Source of the DNA: Dendrolimus kikuchii | Lineage: Eukaryota; Arthropoda; Insecta; Lepidoptera; Lasiocampidae | Reading direction: 5' to 3' | DNA length: 64,000 nt | NCBI GenBank assembly: GCA_019925095.2 | Contig: CM034410.1 | Span: 16,660,436-16,724,435, forward strand | Shown: positions 10,485 through 51,700 of the stretch, piece by piece | Layout: every line of letters begins with the position of its first letter | Position numbering within the stretch: the first letter of the stretch is position 1 | Notes under the pieces: model-generated | What the model was told of the DNA's origin: nothing | What the model saw: only the letters and a program-made list of their open reading frames with translations | Database searches by the model: none | Program-made: the position numbers and the translations under genes

Positions 10485-10560
10485 TACCATGCACGGAATC
10501 GAACCCGAGCCTCTTCATTTCAGAAGGCCGGCTAAAGCTTAGCTCACTCATCCACAGTTG
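10485..10560 (-). repeat. tRNA-derived SINE fragment
   Basis: GGAATCGAACCCGAGCCTC is a reversed B-box (GGTTCGATTCC type). The reversed A-box part (GGCTAAAGCTTAGCTCAC) follows. No longer body is visible. Confidence 0.4.
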
Positions 10561-10597
10561 CGTTCTACTTTGAAGCTTTCTCGCCTCTAATATCCAA

Positions 10598-10794
10598 TCT
10601 ATACTAATATTGCAGAGGTAGTTTGTGAGTTTGTTTGTAGGAAGTAATCTCTTGAACTACTGAACCGATTTCGAAAATTCTTTCACCAGTGGAAAGCTAT
10701 ATTATTCCTGAGTAATATAGGCTATATTTGATTATGATTAATAAAATAATTGTTTCACTGATCCGTAACAGCGGAGTGGGCATGGTTCAGCTAG
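10598..10794 (+). mobile_element. Small Helitron-like element
   Basis: 5' TCTATACTAATATTGCAGAG and 3' GGCATGGTTCAGCTAG, about 197 bp. It lies just beyond the 3' end of the 14-exon ZAD gene. Confidence 0.55.
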
Positions 10795-10830
10795 TTATTT
10801 CAATAAAACACTTATAGGCACACGATTTCA

Positions 10831-10836
10831 TTTATT
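10831..10836 (-). terminator. Poly(A) signal of ZAD gene 2
   Basis: AATAAA on the minus strand, 74 nt past the TGA at 10910. Confidence 0.6.
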
Positions 10837-10909
10837 ACAGTTTCACAATAAATATAAATAAAAAACTTGAAAAGATTGAGTTGCATGTAAGTAAATCGCA
10901 TCCACACAA

Positions 10910-37860
<26,951 letters not shown>

Positions 37861-38479
37861 TTCAACACAGTCTGCATAAAAGTTTTAATTTAAAATACAC
37901 AAAATTCAATAAAAATAAAATACAACAATCACAAAATTCTCCAACACCTCTAAATTATAGATAATACACTTTATGTAAAACAAATAAGTCTCTCTAGCAT
38001 AAAATATCAAACATTAACCACCTCACTCGATAGATGGTATCTTAATCAATATTAAATTCCTATAAATACCATTAGATGTCTAATTCTATTAATCGCACTA
38101 GACGAAACTTTTAACTTATTATAAATTGGAATAAAGAGAGAATGAAATTGTAGTTTTAAAACCAAAATAAAATACTTGATAATTGAAACAAAAATATATA
38201 ATTGTTCACAAAATTACTTTAATATAAAAATGTGTGTGATACGCCAAATATGATCATCATTCTCTTGTGGTTTACGTTTTGCTCTTAAGATCTCGTTAGC
38301 CCGTTCTAATTATTCAATGATATTCTACAGCGCGGTCTTAAGTGAGCTAAATTGAAACTACTCAAATTTTTTGACGCCTTCCACATCTTGATGGCGCTAG
38401 TTTCCATACCATACATCTTGTTATTTTTCAATTATATAGAGGAGAGCCACTAGGATGCCTTTGAATACTCTAATACTCT

Positions 38480-38740
38480 TAAGCTAAGTTCCACTAGGGA
38501 CTCACAACGACCGCAATTTTTGCCGTTCTACTTGCTTGCCGGCGTTACAATCGTAAACCCAAGTGGAATGGCTATTCGACCCACCTATTGACATGGGTCG
38601 TTGTGAGCGTTGTGTGATCGAAAATAATGACGTCATTAGTGACGTTTTCGCCACGACCACAATGACCGCGGTCACCTTGTGGAACGGCTGACGGAGCATT
38701 TTGGGCGTTGTGAGATACTGATGAAACGCCCTGTTAGAGA
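38480..38740 (+). repeat. Dispersed repeat upstream of family D, copy 2
   Basis: TAAGTTCCACTAGGGACTCA to TGTGAGATACTGATGAAACG, the partner of 17430-17690. Confidence 0.5.
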
Positions 38741-39049
38741 TGTGGTCACTGGTCAATAGCAGTCAATACACAGAGTACTTTTATATACTGAGCCAATAGT
38801 AGTCATGAAACTATTGTAGAATACATGTAATTAGCGGTTGTTCACAAAATAGCCATAGGTACGTTGTAAACTAGTTTGCTGTGGTAATTGTTATCGAATT
38901 AGAACTGAAAAGTTCACTGCTTAGTAGCTAGCCGTCTAATGAACTACCATTGGCTGGCTAGAAACCATTCACTATACTTCTTTTCGGTTTTATTCGATAA
39001 TCCATTTTGGCGGGAACTGTAAGGGGGGGACGTTGTGTTGTGCAGTTTT

Positions 39050-39280
39050 ATTTTCTAAAAATGTGTAAAATTACTCTAAAATAAATAATAGTTGTAGGAT
39101 ATTGATAGTTTTTGAGTAGTAATTATGTGTTTTTGTGAGGAATGTGAACTGTATAGTCACATGTGGCCTTTCGAGTTTTCACAAGAACTCCGTTAAATGA
39201 TGTGGATGTGGATGATGGCCTACAATACAACTGCGCCTGGCTTAAAGGCCTAGTTGCCAAGCCATAAACATAAAAAAATG
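39050..39280 (+). repeat. Family D repeat, copy 3
   Basis: CTAAAAATGTGTAAAATTAC to AAGCCATAAACATAAAAA; a second partial tail (GGCCTAGTTTCCAAGACAGA) follows. Confidence 0.6.
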
Positions 39281-39613
39281 TACTGGTTTAAAGGCCTAGT
39301 TTCCAAGACAGAAATATAAAAAAAGTCTTGTATTATTTTTATTTTTTAAACATAATTTAATTTAAAATTATTCTTTAGATGTATTTATTTATTGTATTAG
39401 AAGATTTACCAGATGTCAAATGTTAATTACTTATAATTAATAAGTGCTAATAGGAAAAATATCTGGAGGTATTTCCATATATACTCTTAATCGTCCAACG
39501 CTATAATATTCAGCTGCGATTTTATTATATTGTGGTGTATTTTTATTTATTTCATATTCTTTTGCTATGAAGTATTGGATACGATGAGCTTTTGCGGTAC
39601 AATATCTCCCAGT

Positions 39614-39721
39614 ATGGCAGACTTAAAAATGTGCAGAGTATGCCTTCGCAAAGATGTAAAATTGTACCATTACAATGGGTTTCAACTCAAGTGGTTTTAT
39701 GAAGAAATGATGCATTTAAAA
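39614..39721 (+). CDS. ZAD gene 3 exon 1
   Basis: 36 codons, first half of the ZAD, AAA|GTAAGT donor. ATG at 39584 is an alternative start. Confidence 0.85.
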
Positions 39722-42700
39722 GTAAGTATTCTAATTATCTACACTTTATACATCTTCGATTTGTTTTCTACACACAAAACAGAAAAGTCGGTGTTATTAT
39801 ATAGGCTTAACGATAAAATCGTCTGCTTAAAAGTGAATAGTATGTTTAATTATTCTTATAACATACCTGCACCAAACCTGCGATCTAGATTAAGTATGGA
39901 GTCTATATACCATAAGTATGAAGTCTAGTCATCGCAGTGGACAATGAACTACTGGCTAGTGCAATGCGGGAGCACACATATTAATAGTTGCTCCATCTCG
40001 CTCGCACATCATCCGTCCCGCTCACACATTGTGCTATATACTGTACTAGCTGTATGACTCCGTACGATGCGTTAATATTTGTACTTAAGGTTACTGTTTC
40101 CAAAATAAATAACTTTACTTCAGTTCACATCAGCACTCAACAGTAAATACTACTTTCTGTCATCTGAAGTATCATTTAACCTCTACCTCTTGCTGCTACA
40201 AGAGTAATAATTGTAATTTCATTGAAGGTGAATTGAAAAATCATCACATAAATGTGGCAGAATGTGTCCAATAGAATATTGGAACTTGTAGCCTATTTAG
40301 AATTAAACTCAAGACCCATATTATCATAGATTATAGTACCTCTCTGTACTCAGCAAGTCTGTGGTTAAACATATACCCAAAGTGCTTACAATGCTCTATG
40401 AGTATCCTTCACTAGATGCACATTTACTTTACATATTCACTAGTTTGTGAAATGTTGCTCAGGCCATTGATACGCCAACATGCAGAATGTCCTATTATAT
40501 TTGTCAAAGTGCATTTGATGAGCTTAATCATTTGTTCCTTCAACAATTGGAGCCGCTTGAACTTAGTTAAACAGTTCTAAAGTTTAAACCATTATTGTAT
40601 CATTTACTTTTCAGATAGTTGACGAAGACAAACTTCCTAGGTACTTTTGCTTTGAATGTGCAGCCATGTTACACAAATTTCACAAGTTCAAAGTGAAATG
40701 TCATAGAGGCTTGGAAATACTATTAGATATTCTCAATGATAAAAGAGTGAGTACCGGCTGTTTCACATATTATTCTCACAATAGCTTGTACAAGACTACA
40801 TAGATACATTATTGATTCACTGACTAATAAAAGAATGGCACTAACAGATGTCACGTCCCACACGTACCTTATAAGCAGGCCAAGCAGGGCAATCTTTAAA
40901 GTTAAAAGTTTTTTTTTTTTAAATAAAACATTTTTTTAATGTCGTACATAATTATAAGCTATAATTTAAATCTATTTCCACCACAATGTGTTACCACTGT
41001 TTAAAGAGAACAAGCAAACTTCTTTGCAACATTTTGCTAAAAAATTTTTTTCTTCATATTCATCTATCTCAGGATAATAAAACTATGTTTTAACGGTTTT
41101 AAGCGCGGTAATTTTATTTGATTTTGGTTTTTCTGAGACATTTCGGCTACTTTTCAGTGGCCTTCTTCCATGGCCGAAACGTCTCGGAAAAACCAAAATC
41201 AAATAAAATTACCGCACTTAAAACCGTTAAAACGTAGTTTTATTATGTATACAAGTCGCGAAAACTTAAGAAAATATCTCAAGATCTTAATATAAATACA
41301 GAAATTTATTTTAAGTTAATAAATAGGTATATAATATATTTTTTTTCCATCCCAGATGTATCTTCTACATAGTAAAATAATAATCATATAAAGAGAGTCC
41401 ATCTCATATCACAATATAAATTAAAATATTTAATTTGAATGTCCAAGAGATTTGACAAGGTTAGGTTAACATTGCTGTTTCAAACCCTTCGTTTTTCATT
41501 TAAATCTGTTGAGCTGTTTTGTAGTCTACTCAAGATAAATTTTCAAACAGATTTGAAGATAAAGTTCTTGAAATTGATTATATAATTGTGTGATCAGATA
41601 TCATATAACACTTTTCAGTATTACATTTTGACAAATATTTTGAAGGTTGTAAAATGATGACATAATTTTTGCAGATGAGTCAAGAATCAATTATAGAACT
41701 AGATATAAGAAACAAGGAAGTGCATTCAGGATTAGACATAATGAGAGTCAATGAAAGGGTCAAAACTATAACAGTAAAGAAGAGAACAGAATTGAAGCAT
41801 ACAAAAGGTCTTATAGAGATCATTGATAACTTTAAAACAGAAGAAGGAAATGCAACAGAGACATCTATAGATGAAGATGTATGTAAAAGTAAAACAAGTA
41901 TATTGCAAGATGTCTTATTTGATGATGACTCAATGGATTATGATGAGAAAAAAAGTGATTGTATAATCAATGATAATTTTGAAGGTGATAACAAAATAAT
42001 CATTGAAGATGACAATAATAAATCATCTTCATCAGATGATGATACATTGAGCAATCTCAAGAACAAGACTTTGAATTCTTTGAAGAAAACAGAAACGGAA
42101 GATGCTCCTAAAATGGTTACAGTGAAGACAAGTGTAAAAAATACTGCAAAAAAGAAAAGAGTTAGAGGTAAGCTAGAGTATAAATAGATATACTATTGAT
42201 TAGCTGTACCAGTGAAACCTTATTTGTGTTGCCTTAATGTAATGTTAATGTCTTGTACTTGATACAACTGTGCACTATTAAAGCTACTGCAATCGGACTT
42301 GGATAGTCCCCACCTCATGTATAGTAAACTTATGAGAGTCATTGGGCAAAATTCAAAGTTTACTGAAATATGTAATGTCTGCTTTTCACTGGCTCTCTTG
42401 CTATTTGATTTTCTGATTCAACTGGGTCTATCGAATCAATTTGTTCAATGTCTTGCTCATATATGCATTTCTATAAGCTCATCAATTGTTATCTCTTGAC
42501 TATGTGAATCAAGCAATTCTTCAACATCATCATTGCCCACCTCTAAATGTAATGATTTGGCAATATCGACGACTTCTTCAATTATGCTATCAATTCCTTC
42601 TGTGAAAAAACGCATATCTCTGAATTTGCATTAAACTAGGTCTTATATTTTACCATGCAAGAATATTTTTGTTTTATGGTTTCACCCAGCTGGATTGGTT

Positions 42701-45700
42701 TCAATGAAGTGTATATTACAGCCAAGAAAGGCGAGAAAGCAATGCAGGAGCGGAAGCGACCAAAGTTGGTCCTGCAGTCCGAGTACTGGGAGCGGCGGCA
42801 GCTGAGCGAGGAGGAGGCGTGGCAGGAGTTCGAGCGGCGCGCCGCCAGCCCCAAGTACGCGGCGGCCGCGCACCGCTGCGCCCACTGCTACAAGGGCTTC
42901 TCGCAGGAGGACATGCTGCTCCGGCACAACAACAAGAAGCATGCCGAGGTACCACTCCACCACGGGTTGCACTCTTCCTTCAATACGTATAGTTTATGTA
43001 GTATTTTCTCAAGCATTATTAACTGGTGCATATTAAACGACAACTTAACATTTTCAAATGATGGAAGGCAAACACTTGACATTTTTGTGTGCCGTGGTTA
43101 CAGCTACTGAAAAATGTCTGAAACATCAGAATAAAAATCATATTAAATACCGCGCTTCAAATCGTTGAAACGTAGTTTTATTATATATAATTCATGATAT
43201 TATTTTCTTTTGGATGTTCAAGTTTATCATAATTTGTTGAAAGTGTTTTTAATAAATTTGTATAGCACACAATTTATCTTCATTTCACATAAGTCACTTG
43301 CAAGAATTAAATGCTGTAGCGAAAAAGCAAGGCATGAATATAGCAAGTGTTGAACGTCACATAATTGTATGCAACAATTTTTTTTTTTTTTTAATATCCA
43401 CAATCAGTCGTAACCCGACTTTAAATGAATGGCTTGTGCTAGTTTTTTATTAATGAGTGTGGTTACGCGAATTGATAATTGTTACGTCCATTCATTCCCC
43501 TTAGTTGTAAAACCACAATGATGGAAATATAGCTGCACAGAACACAGGAACACAGGGAAATATAGGCAGTTATATAAAGGAAGGATGGTACAGTACCTTT
43601 GCGTAGTGAAGCGATGGTTTTCTCCGTGATTCTTAAAGTTAGCACGACACGCACAATTTCACGAATCCAACTAGTTTAGTGATATATAAAGTATATGGAC
43701 GAAAATTGTTTATAATATTCAAAGGCGATGCGTATGCGTTGCAGTTCGTAAGCGATGATGATTATTCTATCCGATGACCAATATAGCGATGCAGTTGAAG
43801 TCTCATGCCGTCTCCTTTCTTCTGCTTGCTAGGGTATGTACAGGAGAGGAAAAAAAGATAGGAGGTGGTTTTACATGATTTGAAGTATTACGATTCGTTC
43901 CATTACTTTAAGAATTTTCAATATAAATATTAAATTAAATACGCGCGACCAGAGTGTGTTCTCCATTGAGAACACTACTCTTTGTTTTATGGAGAAGTTC
44001 TCTCCTGTAACTTTTGGATATCATGCCTTTTCAGCCGAGATGGGTACGTACGCTGCATTAACTTGGCTGCCAATTTATTAACATGCAGAGCCAATCGACA
44101 TTGGTAGCTCTTAGCAAGTTCTCGAATTTCTTCTTTTGTTGTTTTTACTCCGAGATGTTCGTGAATCTCGCTGTTTCTTATATACCAGGGTACACCTGAG
44201 ATAGTGCGTAGTATGACATTTTGCAGTCTTTGGATCATAGAAATGTTAGAGTTGCTTGCACTACCCCAGATTTGAATCCCATATGTCCATATTGGCTTTA
44301 GTACCATATTATATATAAGCAGCTTGTTGTCTATAGACAACTTACTATTACGTCCAAGTAACCATGCAACATGATTGCAACAATAACCACGTTTTGTATC
44401 ATTTCTTATTTTCAAACAAGGCAGATCTACTGGATTGCATGAATGCCCCATTCTAAAGGTGCTCTTACACGAGCCACTAAAATTGCTCAATCCTGGTTAA
44501 TTCTCGTCAGCTACATGTCGTCACGACTACATCATATATGTACGTATGTAGCAAACTGTTGCTGAGATACGGCCACACAATACCATGCAATATGGTGCAA
44601 CTTAAAAAACAATAGCCCCCCTGCCCTCACCGCCGACGTGTTCCTCTCGCGAAAACGAGACGTAGTTATACGTATAAACGAGATAGAAAGAAAATAAACT
44701 AAAAATTTCCAAACCGGTTGGATATCCAGCAACTCACATGGCGATGTTGATAATTGTGGAATATATGGAACAATTAGAAGCAATATTCCCGAAACAATTG
44801 CCGCATTTTATTGCAATTGCGTAGATTATTACCAAGCAATAATTGCTCATAAAATTGTCCGCGTAAGAGCACCTTAGGCGATTTATTGTGGTTATAAAGT
44901 TCCATCTGACGTAACGTCTTCATAGATATCCAGTCATTAAAACAGGGCTTAATCGGTAAGTTTTGTTGTTTGTCTCCATCCCATTTGCTTTTACCCTCTT
45001 GATCAGTCGTCCATTTTTTTTAAGTTTATCGCTTGGCAACTAGGCCTTTAAGCCAGGCGCAGTTGTATTGTAGGCTACAATCCACACCAATCAACGGAGG
45101 TTTTTGAGAAAACTCGAAAAGCCACATTTGACTATACAGTTCACATTTCTCACAAAACACATAATTACTACTCAAAAACTATCAATATTCTACAACTATT
45201 GTTCATTTTAAAGTAATTTAACACATTTTTAGAAAATAAAACTGCACAGCACAATGTCCCCTTTCGGTTCCCGCCAAAAACTCCATCAGTCGTCCAATTC
45301 ACGGCAATCTTCTAGTGATGTGTCATTACATACTACATGCCAGGTAGACGATGTCGATAATTTTTAGGTAGCCAACAAAATGACAGTTGGGATCGGCCCC
45401 AGAGTAGTCCGTTGTATGTTACCCATAACACAAGCGTAACTTGCTTAATTTGGGGATGAACCTCAGCCAGAAGGCCCAGCTCGCCGTACACAACGCGGTG
45501 CTGGTACCTACGCTCGCGTATGGAAGCGAGAGTTGGGTATGGAAGAGAGAGCATGAAAGTAGAGTAAACGCGGTCGAGATGCGAGCACTGTGCAAAATCT
45601 CCGGAGTGACGCTCGCGGACCGCGTTCGTAATACCGAAGTAAGAAAGAGAGTTGGTCTGAAAGAGAGTGTCGGGGTGAAGGTAAGGAAAGGAATGCTCCG

Positions 45701-48700
45701 GTGGTTCGGGCATGTGGAAAGAATGACTAAACAGATATACAATGCAAAAGTGGATGGATGCAGAAGTCGTGGAAGGCCACGACACACCTTCCATGATCAA
45801 ATTGATCGTGTACTAGCAGAAGGTGATGTCAGGAGCCTTAAGAACAGACGAGCTTGCATGACAAGAGTTATGAATGTCAAAGAGGCAAGTGAGGTGTGTA
45901 AGAATAAGCCTAAATGGCACTCTGTTGTTCGTGCCTACCCCGCAAGGGAACTGGCGTGAAGTTATGTATGTATGTATGTATGTATGTACAATGAGTGTGT
46001 TTGTCTGCCGATTATTATTAAAAAAAAAAAGTTAAATTATTACTACGTTTCTATTTCAAGTAATATTTTCAAAGCTAGACCTATCCGTTGATTGACAGTA
46101 TACTTAGAGCAATTATTTATCTGGCCTTGTAGATAAGCATCATGAGCGTTAAACGAATAGAAAAGAAAATCAATGCCAATTACATATTACTTAGCGTAAT
46201 GATAATAATAATGGTATTGATCTTGCTCTCGAGGTTGCCGCTATGTGGAACCTGGACTCCACAATCATAGTACCGATAGTGGTGTCAGTGAATGGACTAA
46301 TAGCGAAGAGCCTTCACCGCCACCTTGAAAGGCTCTCGCTTGGTATCTGTGGTTGAAGGGTCGGATGCAGAAGGCAGCTCTGTTGGACACGGCCCGTATT
46401 GTGAGGAGATTCCTGTCTCTGGAGCCTTAACCACCGGTAGCCGGGACCCTAGGCCCCACTACCGGCGAAGATCAGTTTTTTTGTTTTTATAAATAAATTT
46501 GTATTTTTTATAAGAAAAATGTAAAAAATTTGGAAGTAAAATATATATATAAATGGTAATGAGACAGATAATTTAAATGAGCTCGAAATTTTGAAATTGG
46601 AACGTACCTATATTTAGTTATAACTAATCATATTTTAAAAATAGATTATAACTGGCCAGTCTCTCATACATAAAAACTTTTTTCGCAATACTTTCTGAGT
46701 GGCCTGGTATCGTCATCAAGTTGATTAGAAGTGATATTAACTCAGTATTGTTCGCTCGCTTCGTAACATTTCTTTACGAAAATTAATTTAGTGCTTTTAA
46801 ACTTCACAATGATAAATAATAATGTCTAGTGGAATTCCTGCGATTTTGCCCGCGTGATGTTTTTTCTATAGGGCACTATTTTTTTAGATATTTTAAATTT
46901 TTTGCAGTTTAATGTCTTTTATCTACAGGGCAAGTTCAATGTCGTAATGTTCTTATAGTTTTCTGGCTAGTTTTCATACTTGAGAATGAATTAGTTTTTT
47001 TAACGAAGAGGCGACCGAAGTCATTGGCAATACACAACGCCAGTGAGATCACTATCGATAAATGCAGTCGACGCAGACTCGTACAGCACTGATGGGGGCG
47101 GGGCGTCCCCCCTCCCCCGCCTCTCTAAAACCCTCCTCAGACCCCGATTGCCATCGCGACTTGTCGCCAACTACATTGCAATAGTGTGCGTGTCTGACGC
47201 AGCGGTCTCACGCACACACATGCGTGTTTACCACAAGTAAAGCCCGCTCGCCATAGTGAGTTGCAAGAACTACACTAGGAATGAATCGCCTTATAAACAT
47301 GTTTTTTTTTATGGCGGGGGAAATGCTATTTACGCACAATACTGAGTCCTTTGCAAGGGATTAGACCATAGTTGATCATGAGGGCTTTCCCCTTTGACAA
47401 GGGGCAATCCGAACACTAATCAAGCCAGCTTGTGTGGAGACTCCGAGAAGTTGCACGGGCAACAGCCGCTACCCACTACAACCACCCTCCTCCCATGTGC
47501 CCCGCGCTTTTTATGAAGGAAAGGCTGAGACTTAGATCGTAGTTACGCCCAGTCCGATCTGCCCCGGGAATCAGAACACATTCACTTTGCAGCGGGGGTG
47601 ATGAGTCCTTTGCTCCCTTGATAGCTAAAAGCCCCCCGAAGCGGTATTGTTCAGGGTGGGAAGTCATGCGCATACCTGCGGCTCCGGATGCTAACCAACC
47701 GCCGGCGTCCGCGAGTCGCATTAGTACGCGCAGTAATACTCCTCTCCCTAAAAGCCTTGTAAACATGTAGTCTATCCCGTCGTAACGGTCGGCAACACGT
47801 CGGCCCCGCCTCTGGCGTTGCAAACGCACATAGGCGACGTTAACCCCTATACATCACTTGGGCCGTCTGCCTGTTTGATAGCTTCGCAATGTTAAAAGGG
47901 AAAGCAACAGGTGACTCTTGATTCAACACAAAAAGACAAGTGAATGAAATATAGGCATATTTATTACAATCCAAAAGATGACAATGTTAAAAATTTCATT
48001 ATAATGATTATATATATATAAAAATGCATGATGAAAGAATGACTAAACAGATATACAATGCAAAAGTGGATAGATGCAGAAGTCGTGGAAGGCCACGACA
48101 CACCTTCCATGATCAAATTGATCGTGTACTAGCAGAAGGTGATGTCAGGAGCCTTAAGAACAGACGAGCGTGCATGACAAGAGTAATGAATGTCAAAGAG
48201 GCAAGTGAGGTGTGTAAGAATAAACCTGAATGGCGCTCTGTTGTTCGTGCCTACCCCGCAAGGGAGCTGGCGTGAAGTTATGTATGTATGTATGTATATA
48301 TAAACAAAATCTTGGATGAATTGACTGCGTGTCAAGAATGTCTTTTCCCTGGTGTTAGTGAAAAAATGACAATAGAAAAGAAAAGTGAAATTTGTGTTAC
48401 ATAAAAATGAGTGAATGTTAAGAATTCAAGTGACTTATCCAATGCCGCTGTACTGCATTGCTATCTTTATTTAAAGTAACTCTTCGTGGTGGACCTTTCT
48501 GTGAACACTTGATTCTCGATCATATTCAAGTGGTTCAACTTATTCAAGTCTGCAATCTCTTCGGCGTCCATCTTGTGGACGTCGCCACCGACCGCCGCGC
48601 GCCCTTCGGGGGTGAGCGACTCGGAGTTGCTGCCGCCGGCTGTCAGGCTGAACAGGCCGTCCCCTTTGCCGAGGGCGCCGTTGCCGCTGGCGTCCCCGGC

Positions 48701-51700
48701 CAGCTTGACGCCGGCGTCGTAGCCCGCGTCGCTGCGCACGCCCAAGCCGCCCACGTAGGCGTAGCTGCGGACGCTGCCGGTCGCGTCGACCCCACCCTCC
48801 GCGTGGCCGTTCGCTCTGCCGCCGAGTTTCCCATCCTTGAAACCGATCGTTCCGTTGACATTGGCGTTAGAATAACTCCCTAGTTTTCCCTGGTATGAAA
48901 ATCCAGTGCCCCATCCGAATGGCTTGCCTGAAATTATATATGAACGTATAAATAAATCAATTATAGTCCGCAAGAGTTAACTTGAGACCTGAGCGGAATG
49001 CGCGCTCCCCTCCCGACGCCCGCCTTCTTACCGCTCTCGCCGTCGACGCGTCAGTACCTCGCGCTTACGTCATCCGAGCGAAGTCTCAAGTTAACTCTTG
49101 CGGGTTGTAAATTCGTAGCTTTCCATGTAACTACTTTGCTTACGTAAAAATGTAATTGGATTTCTTGAATATCGCGAGTGAATCGGCAAGCTAAATCTAG
49201 TGTACATATAAATAGGAATTAATTATTTAAATGAGAACTATTAAGATCCTGCTTGTTTGCACGCCAGTGTAGCTGATTAAATGTACATTTCTTAGGAACA
49301 ACACACCTGTATACATTTATGCAAAAATAAATATTTCATTTCATTTTTTTTTTATTGCAAGAGATCAGCAGACAGGCAGACGGCCCACTTGATGGAAAGC
49401 GGTTACCATCGCCTATGGACATTTGCAACATCAAAGTTGCTACAAATGCACTGCTGCTCTCTTAAGGGAGACTGGAACCTGGTCACTAATGCCGGAACAC
49501 AACTCAAAGTTGTAATGGCGACATACTTTAGACCAGGGGTGGTAGCCATCCAGTCGGGCAAATGCCCTACCACCTGGCTGTGGGTTGTTTGGTCGCCTCT
49601 TACGACAGGCCGCCTCAACGCAGGAAATTGTATTTTTTTCTCCGATCCTGCACGGATGAAAAACTTCCTTGAAAAATTATCTAACTAATGGTGAAAACCG
49701 CATAAAAATGTGTCGCATGGCTTTGGAGGAGTTAGCCGAAATACAGACTTTGTTTTATACTGTGTAAAGAAGAGAAGTCATCAAATTATTCGATAATTTT
49801 GAACTATGCAGATTACAGCTCTTCGGTTGGGCTTGCTCGGCGGTATCATGCCACACTCTCACATAATGTGGCTGTCAAATAGTTAGACGCGAGCTGAGCC
49901 TCTTGAGTCTTGGTGTAGGACTCCTGATCGGTCGTATCCTCATTGTGGCTTTCGAGAGAAGGGCTGGGAGATGGTCGACCGTCAAACTACCCACAAAACC
50001 TAACCTGCACCCCTCCTTTGCGCTTTTATAGGTTGCCACAGGAACTAGACCGTAGATATTACATCTGTGGCACCCCAACGCTTGGCTTTCACTCAGGGCT
50101 CCCCCGGGGATGGGTCTGCACTGGTCCGCGCGACCCCTTGTTGTGGGTTACGGAAGGAGCTGCGCGTAGCGTCGCCTACGACCCCTAGCCCGTCTCCAGC
50201 TTTCCTCATTCGTTTGTTCGCCTCCTTCTGGGCCATAACTTGTTCACGGAAGGAGGTCGCGGCTTTTTTTTTTATTGCAGGAGATCAGCAGACAGGCAAA
50301 TGGCCCACTTGATGGAAAGCGGTTACCATCGCCTATGGACATTTGCAACACCAAAGGTGCTACAAATGCGCTGCTGCTCTCTTAAGGGAAACTGGAACCT
50401 GGTCACTAATCCCGGAACACAACTCGAAGGTTGTTATGGCGACATACTTTAGACCAGTGGTGGTAGCCATCCAGTCGGGCAAATGCCCTACCACCTGGCT
50501 GTGGGTTGTTAAGTCGCCTCTTACGACAGGCCCCCCAACGCAGGAAATTGTATTCTTTCTCCGTTCCTGCACGGCTTGCCACTGACGTTATCTATGGAGC
50601 GTGGCCTTTGCCAAGCCCCAGAGCGAGTCTCGGGCGGCGCACTCGACTAGTGTTGTCTCACCACCCCTACCCCATCCGATGTTGGCAACACGTTGACATC
50701 GCCCCCGGCGTTGCAAAAGTCCATAGACAACGGTATAGTTTGTACACAAAATGTAATACCGGTCGGCAGTTTTCGACATGTAAATCATCTATATTGAACT
50801 GAATTCACAAAGGGCAAGCGGCAAAGTATTGCTTGCTATGCATTCTTACTCTGTCCCGCTTACATGCTTTCGTACACTGTCGCAATTCGTTTACTGCGCA
50901 TGTACATCGCGAGGAATTGTCAGTTGCGTAATACTATGGATATTTTCTTTTAGGTGGGCCGTTCTTTTGCCCGTTTTAAGCCATAAAAAATTGCACGGAC
51001 AAAGTAAATAAATAACATTATTTTCAAAATATTTCTGTTGGTTTTGAACGTATTGGACATATCACCCAAAGGTAGCCAAGATATTTGAATATCACTCACA
51101 GTTGCAGCTGACGACGACGACCAGCAGCAGCAAAACGCTTGTCTGAAATGAAGAGTGAATCGTTATAATAAAATTATAGTTCAGCCATATTTATAATACA
51201 ATGATGGCTGGTGCTTATATCAAATTCAAATTCAAAAGTTTTTTTTTTCAAAATAAGCCACTGGAGAACACTTTTTGAAGGTCATACATATAAGTTACAC
51301 AGATATACAATGCAACAGTGGATGGATGCAGAAGTCGTGGAAGGCCACGACACACCTTCCATGATCAAATTGATCGTGTACTAGCAGAAGGTGATGTCAG
51401 GAGCCTTAAGAACAGACGAGCGTGCATGACAAGAGTTATGAATGTCAAAGAAGCAAGTGAGGTGTGTAAGAATAAGCCTGAATGGCGCTCTGTTGTTCGT
51501 GCCTACCCCGCAAGGGAACTGGCGTGAAGTAATGTATGTATGTATATCCCATTCGAAAGATATCGCGAGTTTAAAAATGTAAGTATTAGAACACGCGGCC
51601 GTGACGCTTTTTCGTGAGCGAAAAATCGTAAGACCCCGTCTATATAGAAGTTTCACTTCAATAATCCAATGGGAGTTAAAAGTAGTACCAGGGCGTAGTA

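Larger units (their letters stand above)
37861..39613. promoter_or_regulatory. Divergent intergenic region between ZAD genes 2 and 3
   Basis: 1.75 kb between two start codons on opposite strands. It must hold both promoters. It contains repeat copies at 38480-38740 and 39050-39280. I see no confident TATA box for either gene. Confidence 0.5.

Noticed and set aside
43987..44490. 167-codon open frame as a host gene
   Set aside because: Its motifs are those of a Jockey-type reverse-transcriptase C-terminus; it is a truncated LINE.
45441..45959. 172-codon open frame as a host gene
   Set aside because: It is the tail of the RTE-like LINE present in 14 copies here.
48458..48883. 141-codon plus-strand open frame opposite the secreted-protein gene
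   Set aside because: GC-rich antisense shadow; the minus frame has splice sites, signal peptide and TATA box.
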